Source: Nelumbo lutea (lineage: Eukaryota > Streptophyta > Magnoliopsida > Proteales > Nelumbonaceae). Taken from it: a DNA stretch of 64,000 bases. The notes beneath the pieces are model-generated. The model saw nothing but the letters and a program-made list of their open reading frames with translations. It did no database searches and was not told where the DNA came from. This document shows, one piece after another, positions 50,001 to 62,000 of the stretch (position 1 is the stretch's first letter; every line of letters begins with the position of its first letter). A program made the translations under genes and the position numbers. The stretch covers positions 104,059,583 through 104,123,582 of the forward strand of contig JAKGHH010000003.1 in the NCBI GenBank assembly GCA_022828595.1, written 5' to 3'.

Positions 50001-53000
50001 AAGCACCACAACACAGCCAAATCTGCTGCACCCAGTTCAGACTTATTTAACACACTTAAGAGGGTATTACACAACCACAAGGAGTTCGGCAAGGTCACTG
50101 CATTCTACCTTACACCACTTGGCCACTTACAGCAGCCCTACACCATTCGGCTACTGCACACACAGCCCTTCCTAGGGCAACAATGAACCTAGTTCTCTAG
50201 GTTCTACTCAGTACAACAGCTTCTTGTAGGATTTCTACCCAGAAATATAAGAAACACGAGAAGAAGAGAGAACCGACCTTCCTTTGAGAATATCAATCAA
50301 CCATTCACTACTGAAGTCACTTTCCTTGTTGAAGAAGGTTATGCGCAGCAGAAAGACAAACTGTAATGTTTCTGACCTAGGGCAAACCGGTTCTCTCCAT
50401 CGACTGATCAGAAACGAAGGTAAAGAGTCACGAACAATGCCGAGGTGCTTTACCAACTGACTTAGGTCAGGAGCATGGCTCTGATACCATGTTTCGGCTG
50501 TTGCTACAGTAGTCCGAACAGGAAGAGGAGAAGAAGAAGAAGAAGAAGAAGAAGAAGAAGAAGAAAAGAAGAAGAAGGGTCTGTCGAAAATCTGATGGGT
50601 TAACCCATTCAGTCGACCCCCTTAATCTATATTAGATTCTAATCATAGTTACAAAGACAGAAATGACCTTACTTAAGTGTGAGGCAGAGTAACTCTAATA
50701 ACACTGCCACATAAGCAAGTTACTTAATAAACAGAAGAAGACTAAACTACCCCTATTCGGCACATCTTAACAATTCCCAATGCCAAGACCACCAAATTTT
50801 TTACTTCTACAAACTATCTCCTAAGTCCCAACTAACCCTATGGTCCTTCTTTTCCTCCCCTGGTTCCTATAGGAAATCCCTCATTACCTTTTCCAACTTT
50901 CTACTCACACCCTCCAGAATATAAAGAAAAAAAAAAAAACACAAGCAAGTTGGCTAGAGTAGATCTAACCAATCCTACCACCTAACATGATAAATTCTCT
51001 TCCACAAAGCAAATCTTTTAGAAATTGGCAACTAGTGGCTAGAGTAGATCTAAAAACACAGTCAAGCTGGCAAGTTTTAAAATATTTTTCAATGGATGAC
51101 AATGTTAGATATTGGCAACTAGTGGCAAGCTTCCCATTGTCAAGAATTTATTCTATTTCTTCTTGGTCCCACTTGATTTCTAATATCATCAAACTGAACT
51201 TTGACAGATGTAGTTTGGGGAACCTTGGAATTTCAAGTATAGATGGAATGATAAGAAATTATGGTGTGCCACACTAGCTTTGTACTCTGGACCTAATTGA
51301 TATGGTGTGATTCAACTCAAACTAAATTAACTACAGTTTTACAAAGGCTAGGACTGGATAAATATTATATAATTATGGACCGGCTAAAAAAGAATACCAC
51401 AAACTCTTCGGAATATAAAGACAACATGAGGGAGAATATGTGGAGATTATGGCAAGTGGGTTAGCAAGACAAGGTGTAAATAGAAACCAGTTGTACTAGG
51501 GATTAACTCCCCAAGGTGAGAATATGTGGAGATTATTCACATTAGGGTGATACATTGGTTAAAAACTTTGGAATTGTTTGCAGATTTCTCAGTTGATGAG
51601 ATGCTAAGGAATTGGAGGGAAATTGCAGAATCAACTTCAGCTAAGAAAGCTTCAAGTTCTTGTTGGACCCCTCCACCTTGCGGCTTTATCAAACTGAACT
51701 TTGATGGCAGTAGCTTGGGCAATCCAGGGCCATCCGGAATAGGGGGAGTGATAATAGATGAAAAAGGGAATCCGTTAGCTATGTATTCTGATCCAATTGG
51801 GGTGGGAGATTCCTTGAGGGCTGAGATACTAGGAGCTCTTGAAGGGGTATAAAGGGTCAAAGACATGCATATTAAGAAATTGATCATAGAAGGTGATTCT
51901 GAACTTGTAGTGAACTGGTTAAAAGAGGACAATTACAAGCTCTAGAACTACAGCAACGAAAAGAGGAAATTTAAGTGGCTGACTAAGGACATTGAAGTTA
52001 GTTGCACATGGGTAAAGAGAACTGCAAACTCATTGGCAGATGGTTTAGCTAGGAAAGGGGTGAACAGAAACTCTATTTTTCGGGCTGTTTTGTAATTGAT
52101 TTACGGTTTGGGTGTACATTAATGTATTAGGGAGTTAAGATTCTTTAGCTCCTTAGCTATGTAATTTCTCAATTTTTAATGAAATCACTGTTATTGATAA
52201 AAAAAAAAAGTGAGAATATGTGGAAGGAAATTAGAGGGCAGGACAGTAGAGGCTATGCCAATCTTGGGGTGGTTGGTACATTACTATTTAGTCTACCCCA
52301 CCTCAGAAATTTTTATTTTATTTTGCAAAACCCCCAATTATCACCCACCTGTCACTGTTACAAACTGTGACAATTTTTGGAGGTGGGGGAATCAATAAAT
52401 TGCCCTTATCTTCATACATTAATAAAATATTCACTGTTGCTGATAAAAAAAAATTGAAGCCGATTCCCATTTTTCCCATGACCTAGATAAATGTAACCAC
52501 AACCGCATCCTTAACCCACAGCTCATTTATGAAGCCCACTACCACAGGCCAATATGAAATGGTATAGAGAGAATATTCTAAAATGGTTTTTATCTTGTCT
52601 TTATTTACTCAGAGTCATAGCAGGGGTCATTGCTTGGAGGAATGGTAAAATCTCAGGCTAACAAGCTTGCAAACAAGGATTCAAGTCTGATAATGGCAGG
52701 ACCATAGTGGACTTACTCTAATTTTTTGTCCAAGCTAAGGTTTTCCCTATGAGCAATCCTAGTGCTCAATCATAAGGCTACATGCTCCATGTTTCCCAAA
52801 TTAATGGAAGAATTCAGCCTGCAACATGCTGCCTTGAGACTTGTGAGGGAAGAGATCCCTCAAATAGTGCTGAGAAACCATCATCTTTCTTGGGATTGGA
52901 GAGATTAAAATCCTGAGGTTGAAGAGGACATAAGACTCTACCCTATATGTCCACCTTATATTGGACACCCCTGCCTTGGAGTGCATACCACATCAGTGGG

Positions 53001-56000
53001 CTTATAATGCCACATCAATAATCATGCTTTGCCTAGTCTGAGAAAAGAAGACACCAAAAATGATGCCAAAAGATGCGAAGTCTGAAGAGAAACTTTCCAC
53101 ACCATGCTTATTTCTTAGCGATTATTATTGCTTAAAAGACAAAGTTTGGTTGTCATATCCACAGCTCCAAAGGAACTTCTTATGGAGGGGTTGGGAAGAT
53201 GAGAAGAAAATTCAAATTGTAAATTGGGAGCAAGTGTGCCTTCCTAAGGATGTGGGTGGACTGAGAATTAGGAAGTTGAAAGAATTTAATTTTGCTCTTC
53301 TCAATAAATGGTTATGGAGATTCGCTTCTGAGAGGAATGCACGGTGGAGGAGTCTTATTGCGGCAAAGTATGGAGTGGTATGGGGTGATTGGAGAACTCT
53401 AGATCCTCATCCAATTGGGGGTAATTCTCTTTGGGCAGACATCTCTAAGTACAACACTCTTTTTATGAATGGGATCAATATTAAGGTTGGTAAAGTGGAC
53501 AGAATCAAGTTTTGGAAGGACCCCTGGTGTGTGGAGGGTCTCTTGGATGAAGCCTTTTCATGTCTGTTCCAAATTGCGGTGAATCAAGATTCTTCAGTTG
53601 CTGATAACATTTGCATCTCTGGGGATTCCACCATTTGGACCCTCTCTGTAGGAGGAATTTGTTGGATTGGGAAGTGGAAGAGTATGTGGTACTGTTGGGG
53701 CTGCTTCAAAATCAGAGAATGGATTTGAGTTTGGAAGATGAATGGTCTTGGAAGTGGAATGTAGATGGTAGCTTCTCAGTTAAATCCCTTTTTCTTAAGG
53801 TGTGCAGTTCAGGTCAGGAGAACTTCCCTACTAGGCAGATTTGGAATCCAACTTGCCCCTCCAAGGTCAACTTCCTGATTTGGACAATGGCTCTGGATAA
53901 ATGTTTGACTAGGATTAACCTGGAGAGAAGGGGTGTTCAGATTCTAGACCCCTCCTGTGTTTTATGTGGAAACTGTGCAGAATCTATAGAGCACTTGTGT
54001 ATCCACTGTCCGGTTTCCTCTTCAATCTGGGGACATTTTTTCAAGAAGTTGGAGATTTGCTGGTCTATGCCAAAACCTCTGAAGGAGCTGCTAATGTGTT
54101 GGAGAATGGAGGGTCTCAGTAAGAAGGAAACCTTGTTTGGAATACCATTCCGCAAGCTGTTCTTTGGTCCATTTGGACTGAAAGAAACAACAGAATCTTC
54201 TGTGATCAATCTAAAAGCCCAGAAGTAGTGCAGAAAGCAGTGGGTAAGATTTGTTCCTGGGTGTCAGTGAATGAGGAATTTAAAAATCAGAATGTATCTC
54301 ACTTATTTTGCACTAAATCATGGATGTACTTGTAATCTGTTTTTGGCCCAGGTAGATCTAGTGGTCTGGGCCTTGTTGTAATCTTCTTTTATTCTGGATA
54401 AATTACTTTACCTTTTTCCAAAAAAAAAATATCCATACCCCATATATCCACCTTATCGCAGACGCCCCTGCCTTGGAGCACATACCACATTAGTGGGCTT
54501 ATAATGCCACATGAATAATCATGCTTTGCCTAGTCTGAGAAAAGAAGACATCAAAGACAATGCAAAAGATGCAAGTCTGAAGAGAAACTTTCCACAGCAT
54601 GCTTATTTCTTAGCAATTATTATTGCTTAAAAGGCAAATTTTCGTTGTCATATCCATAGATGCACTGATACTTGCATTTAGAAGTAAAACCAGAAGCAGA
54701 AACCCAGAAAATCTGAATAGTGTCAGATTCAGTGATCACTGAGGAATAGGATTCATGGATTCAGTAGCACACAGCATGAGCTCATGAAGAAACCTTTTTG
54801 AATGATATAACATCCTTACAGACAAGGCAATTAGTGAATGTTGTTTTATATTCGCCAATAGAGAAGCTTTTTATTGATGATGGTAGAAAATATAACATAT
54901 GGAAAATGTTGATGTACATATGGAAGGGAAGTGGCAAAGAAAATCCAGAAGAGCATAGAAGTCTGACAGGAGCAAAAATAAAAAAAACAAGAAAAGCAAG
55001 TCCATTAGGAGCAAACACTACTCAAAAATATAAAATCTTTCAAATGCAGAATGTGGGATGGTGACTCAAAAACTAAAAGACAATCAAAAGATTGGGGACA
55101 GAATGTGAGAATTCAGCAGAGAATCTGACACACATCAGAATCTTGTGTGAAAAAACCAGGAATTGACTGAAATGTTACAAGAGCATTGAGAAGAAAGATT
55201 CCAATGTACTTATAAGGCATACCCTTGGTTCACCCTGTGAAGCTAAAATGGTTCTCAGAAGATCAAATGGATATGATCCAACAGTTGCCGCACATCCAGC
55301 TAATGCTCCACTTATGTAAGACAAGTAAGGGCTCAAATGAATGTGATCCTCTGCATTGTAAACGAAAGGTTACAAAAAAAGAAAAAAATCAGACAACACA
55401 AAGAAGGCATGAAGCAACATGAACAAAATGGGTGTCGTATCCATGTCAGACATATGTGCCACCAATATACAACCCTTTAGGGAACCCTTCTCTTGGGATA
55501 AAATTTGGACATGAATGGTAATTTTTTTATACTTTATAATTTAATATAATCAATCTTTGTGTAGTGCTGTATGCATTGATGGATAGCATTATCACAATGA
55601 TGATAATGCTACCCAAAGAGTTTGATGATTATGCCATAGGTAGCTGTAATTGATCAGGAAGTGGTGTATTTAGAGATGGGTTGGGTAGCATTATCACGAT
55701 GTATTTGGGGGAGGGAGGAAGCAAACTCTTTGTAAGTTGGGCTTTTTTCTCTGTTATAAGGCCTTAAGTTTGCCACCCACCTAGGATGGAAGGGCTTGAT
55801 TGTTGAAGGGAGCTGCACAGTGGTAATTGGACAAATGTTGCTTAGCACAGATGGACCCAGGACCCTAAGAAATTTCAAGAAGCCAAAGCAGTAACCTCTG
55901 AAGTCTAATCTAAACGTATCATTCAGATGGATCCCAGGTCAATTAACGATGTGGTTGACTCACTAGCAAGGTAAGGGGTGGACAGGTCTTCATTACTATT

Positions 56001-59000
56001 GGAATGTCAAGTGCAAGGATTCAGCTACTTGGCTGATTTATTGAATTCACATTTTACATTATGTTGAGTATAATGGATCAGCTAAGGATATCTATCGTTC
56101 CCTGCCCCTAAGTCATCCTCAAGCACAGGTTTTCTTATTTCTTCTTTCAATAATATAGCACTCTGATCATTGTTACTGATAAAAATAAAGGTCCCAATTT
56201 GAACGCATCCCACTTTTGATAAACTGAGCAATCCCCAGTAGGCTCTAAAGACGAGAAAATAAACTTGTTCATAATGGCAAAAAGTGCATATGCATGGGTA
56301 ATTAGGTATTCTTGTCCTTTCAAATACTTATGGCAATTAGGTGGCTCCTTAAATAAAAAATAATTCCCCAAACACCACCCAAAAAAACTAATAGTTGAAT
56401 CTAAATATTATGGGCACAAGGTATAAGCCAAAAGTATGCATTCATATTTAGGGGCTATTTGATAATGGCTGAAGCAGCTGAACTAAATGACTTAATTGTT
56501 TTTGCCTTTCAGTGGACAAATCATTTAAGTAGATTGTCAGCTCCTTTGATGAATGAATGTGGGTTGGCTACTATACTGCCTAGTATTTTACTATATAACT
56601 ATTGTATCCACCAAAGGACAAAGCAACAAGTCATTCAGTTCAGCCACATCAGATGTTATCAAATAGCCAACATGACAAAATCATTATTGATTTTATTATC
56701 ATTTATATATTGAACATCAAATTGCAATCCTTATAAACTTCAGCACTCAATGATCCAGATAACTTGATGGACCAAGAAAATCCTAGAACAAATTTCATCA
56801 GAATGTTCCAGAAGAAAGTATACCTGTCTTTGATGAACCTGCTGCAAAAGTTTTCAATTTATGCAACACTGTAAATTGTATGGCAGTGTAAGGCATAACC
56901 ATAAGTAGCGCCGGTACATTACCTCGCCAAAAACCCTGTCAATATGTTATAATGTATTCAAAATATGCTTGGTTGTTTGCTAAAATGTAGTTCACATCAC
57001 CTTAAGAGCAACTAACCATCAATTGGAGACTGAACAAGGGATATATAAAGATGCTTCTATTAGAGAAAAATATTATAAGCATCCTAGCATTGTCCTAGGA
57101 CTTCCATCCCAAGGTTTGTCATTTCAAAAGAAATAATTGCATTAGTATTTATTTAGCCATGTAGTTCAACAGTAATAAAAGAGAGAAAAAAGGAGAAGGA
57201 AGAGAGCAGAAAGAGAGAAGGAAGAGAGAAGAAAGAGAGTTCTATTCAGTTGTAAGACTGGCGGCGCCTAAGTTAATATTTATACTTAGGGCAACAGCTT
57301 ATAACAAATAACATAGGAAAAAACCAAAAACGCCCTTACTAGGCCGCCACATATTACAACACTCCCCCTCAAGTTGGAGCATATATGTCAATCATGCCCA
57401 ACTTGTCACTCAATTCATTATGTCGCAAATAGTGAAGACCCTTTGTAAGGACATCAGCTAATTGTTCCTTGGAACTGATGTAAAGAGTACAAACATCCCC
57501 CTTTTCAAGTTTTTCCCTTATGAAATGCTTGTCAACTTCAATATGCTTGGTCTTGTCATGAAGAACTGGTTTGGCTGCAATATTAATGGCTGCCTTGTTG
57601 TCACAGTAGAGAGACATTGGACCATCAACAGATAAGCCCAACTCTCCAATCAAATTTTTTACCCATAGCACTTCAGTAACTCCATGTGCCATGGACCTAT
57701 ACTCGGCCTCAACACTAGATCTGGCCACTACGCTTTGTTTTTTGCTTCTCCAAGTGACCAAGTTTCCACCAACAAATGTACAATATCCACTAGTTGATTC
57801 CTATCATCAACTGCTCTAGCCCAATTTGCATTTGTGTAGACTTCCACTTTCATATGATCATGTTTCTTGAAAAGTAACCTAGTTCCTGGATATTTCTTTA
57901 GATATTTGAGTACTCTCTCAGCTGCCTCTAAATGGGAGGTTGTTGGTGCATGCATAAACTAAGGACACCAACAGCATAAACTATATCTGGTCGAGTCATT
58001 GATAGGTAGAGAAATCTTCCTACCAACCTTTGAAACTTCTCGACATCTGTCACTGGTTCTCTAGTACAATCACCAACCCGATGGCTTTCCTCAATAGGGG
58101 AATCTACAGGCTTTGCTCCTAACTCTCCTGTGTCCTGCAAGAGATTTAGGACATACTTCCTTTGGGAAATGAAGATGCCATTTTTTGAGAGGGCAACCTC
58201 AATACCAAAGAAATAACGTAGTTGTCCCAGATCTTTCACCTCGAACTACATAGCAATGGATTAACTTTTTGAATCTCAAAGTTCCAATTCCCAGTAATCA
58301 CAATGTCATCAACATAGAAAATCAATACCACAACATTCTTCTGGTTTCTTTTGACAAACAGGATATGGTCAGATTGGCACTACTTGAACCCAATTTGTTG
58401 AAGAGCCAAGTGAAATCTACTAAATCAGGCCCTTGGGGATTGTTTCAAACCATATAAAGATTTTTTTAGTTTGCAAATTTTCCCTTCACACCCTTGTGCT
58501 ACAAACCAGAGGTTAAATCATGTAAACTTCTTCTTCCAGATCCCCATTCAAGAACGCATTTTTGATGTCCAGTTGGTAGAGTTCCCAATCAAAGTTAACA
58601 GCCAAGGATAGTATAATCTGAACAGTGTTCATTTTAGCAACTAGGCAAATGTTTATGCATAATCGACCCCATACACCTATGTATACCCTTTTGCAACTAA
58701 CCTGGCCTTATATCTCTTAACCGACCCATCTGATTTGTGCTTTACTGTGAATACCCATTTGCACCCTATTGGCTCCTTGCCTTCAGGAGGATTCACCAAC
58801 TCCTACCTTCAGGAGGATTCACCAACTCCTAGGTGTTGTTTTTGTGTATAGCACCAATTTCTTCCTTCATTGCATCTGTCCATCCAAGTATAGACAATGC
58901 CTCTGCAACACTTTTGGGAATGGAGACACAATCAATGGCAGTAAAAAAGGCACAAAATGAGGGTGCAATGTTTTCATAGGACAAGAGCTAAACAATAGGA

Positions 59001-62000
59001 TGCTTAGTAGTACATGATCTAACTCCTTTCCTATGAGCAATTGGGACATCAAAATCATTAGTAGAATCATCAATAGCAATAGGTTTAGTAATGTCAAAGG
59101 GAACAAGGGTACCTGGATTTTCCTTCGAGAAGTCAGATGGTGCTAGATGTATAATCTCAAGCTGCTCCACAGCCTTTGAATTCAGTTGTCCTTTGCCTCA
59201 AGAAGACACGGAATGGAGAGGAGTCGGGAATAAAGGGAAAAGGAATTTGAGAAGCTTTCCTCTCCTCCTTCACACTGTTCTCCCCCTAAGGAGATGCTTG
59301 GAAAAAGGATTCATATTCAAAAAATGACACATCCATCGATACAAAGTACTTATGTGTGATAGGATTGAAGCATTTGTATCCCTTCTGGGAAGATGGATAA
59401 CCCAAAAAAACACATGGAACAAACTTAGGATCCAATTTACCCCGATTTGGAGAAAGATCATGAACAAAACACTTACAACCACACGCGTAGGGGAATAGAG
59501 AATAAAGGGGATTGAGGGAAAAAAAAGTTGATGTGGGGCCTTGTATTGCAAGAGGTGTGATGGCATATGATTGATAACATAAGTTGCGGCCATCACAACA
59601 TCAACCCAAAAACGTTTTGGAACATGCATGTGAAGCATCATATTGCGGACAACTTCAAGAAGATGTCGGTTCTTCCTTTCGGCAATGCCATTCTGCTGTG
59701 GTGTTCTAACACACGAGCTTCTATGAAAAGATCCATGAGAGGAGAAAAACTCAACTAAGTCATGATGGAAATATTCCTTCACGTTTTTCGATTGTAAAAT
59801 TTGGAATTCAACATGAAATGAGTAAAAACCATGCGGTGGAAATCTTGCACAACCTTGAGTACTTCTTCTCTGAAATGCATAGGATATATCCAAGTGTATC
59901 TCGAATAATCATCAATAAAGCTGATAAAATACTTGTACCCACCCTCGGTAGGTATGTTTACAAGGCCCCAAACATAAAAAAAAGACAACATGGAAAGGCA
60001 AAGATCTTTTATTATTTGATGGAAAAGTTGTTTTACAATCTTACTCAATTGACATGTTTGACAATGTAAACTAGTGATAGACATAGACTTGAACAACTCA
60101 GGGAACATAACTTTCAAAGACTCAAAGGACAAATGACCAAGGCGATTATGCCACAACCATAGTTGACTTTTTTTAGACTGACTCATAAGACTCACAAAAG
60201 CCGAAGCCACAGGACCAGCTTTATTCTCCAAGATGTAGAGGCCATCAACCATATCTCCTTTACCAATCGTCCTCCCTGAGGTTAAATCCTGGAAAACACA
60301 AGAATGAGGAAAAAAGGTTATACAACAGTTTAAGGATTCAGTAATACTACTTATTGATAACAAATTAATAGGAAGCTTGGGAACATGAAGGACATGGGGT
60401 AAAACAAGGCCATCAGGAAGGGATACGGATCTTTGACCAGCAATAGTGAATAGAGACCCATTAGCACGTCTCACTTTATCCCTTCCAGAGAGAAGAGTGT
60501 AGGCTTGAAATAAATTTGACTTACCAGTCATATGGTTTGATGTCCCTGAGTCAATGATCCAAGGTGACTCAGGAAAAAAGGTACACACATGAAATGCAAA
60601 AGCACTTTTACCTAATGTAGAAGCAAATGAAGTAAAAGGGGTAGGAACTGACCTATCCATCTGCTCGAGAGTCCTACTGTACAGTTCCAAATGATCTCTG
60701 AAGGAGTTAATGATATCTTCCTTGGGACCAGAACCACTAGGATGCTCTTGGGAAAATCCAGTAGCCAGATTATTTGGTTGGTAATCTTGTGCAGCCAAAT
60801 TTGCAGAACTAAATTTCTTTTGAGGAAGCTTCTTTGAAGTGTCTTGATTCTTGGTTGCCCACTTGGGCTTCCCCACTAACTCCCAACAAGTTTCTTGAGT
60901 GTGTCTAGGCTTTTGGCAGTGCGTGCACCACAGTTTGTCCTCGTCCTCACTTTTCCTTGATTCTCCCTTTTTCATTCCAATGTTACCCCCTCTTGCAGCC
61001 AAGGCAACAAGTTGCTCCCCCTCAGAAACATTCATTAGATTTTTTCTACTCTCTTCATATTGGACTGGGGCATATGCTTGTTGAACTAAAGGAAGTTCCC
61101 TACTTCCTAAAATCTGCACCCGAAGAGGCTCATAAGCAGGATTCAGCCCATGCAAGAAAGCAAATACTCGTTGTTGGGAGACAAGTTTTTTGTATGCTTG
61201 TGCATCCTCATCATTCTTCCACTCAAATAGTGATAATAGTCCAGCTCCTTCCAAATAGATGTAAGGGCTGAATAATATGCAGATTGGCTACAGTCCCCTT
61301 GCTTACAAGTAGATGATTCTGCTTGAAGCTGACAAATCTTGGCAAAGTGCCTCTGTTCAGAATAGGTTGCCTGGCTTGTTCCCAAATTTCATAAGTTGTG
61401 TCAGCCCATATGAAATTTTTCTTTACATGAGGCAGCATGGAACATAACAGCCATGGCATAACCATGTTGTTTTCTTGATCCCATCGATCATGTTCAACAG
61501 TACTAGACTTTGGTTCTTTTATTTTTCCACTTATGTAACCAGCCTTCCCCCTAGCTATGATATACAGTTTGATGCCTTTGGACCATTCTAGATAATTTAG
61601 GCCATCAAAGGGGGTAATAGACATAGAGAAATTCATGCTGTCCATTCCCCCATTTAGGTTTCCTTGATGGGAAGTAATACCAGAGATTGCTGAATCCTCA
61701 GTAGCCATTTTTCTCAAAAAACTTCACTGCTGATTTTTCAAAAAAAAAAAGACTGAGATAGAAGGTTTGTACTTCTGTAATTTAAGAAGGCTCCAAATAT
61801 AGGTTTAGCCAGACTGTAGGTCAATAAACCTTAACCGAAACACTTCAGCTTATAAGAGTAGGAGACAACCAGCCCCTACAACCTCAAGACTATGAAATTC
61901 ACAGTGGTCATACACTTAGAATGTAACAGTACATACAGTGGTCATACACTTAGAAAAACCTTAGGAAAAAAACTCCTTACTGCATTCGGCTTCCACCACA

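Larger units (their letters stand above)
45307..50772 (-). mobile_element. Ty1/copia retrotransposon B, full length, coding-dead
   Basis: LTRs 45307-45573 and 50490-50772, - strand primer site and polypurine tract, and perfect 5-bp target duplication ATTCC (45302-45306, 50773-50777). LTRs differ at only about nine bases outside a GAA microsatellite. It is inserted into a - strand LINE ORF2, in the same orientation as the carrier gene in whose intron it lies. Confidence 0.96.

Noticed and set aside
53060..53164. N-terminal 35 codons of the 222-codon ORF as LINE protein
   Set aside because: This part is the left 225-bp direct repeat; LINE sequence begins at 53165.
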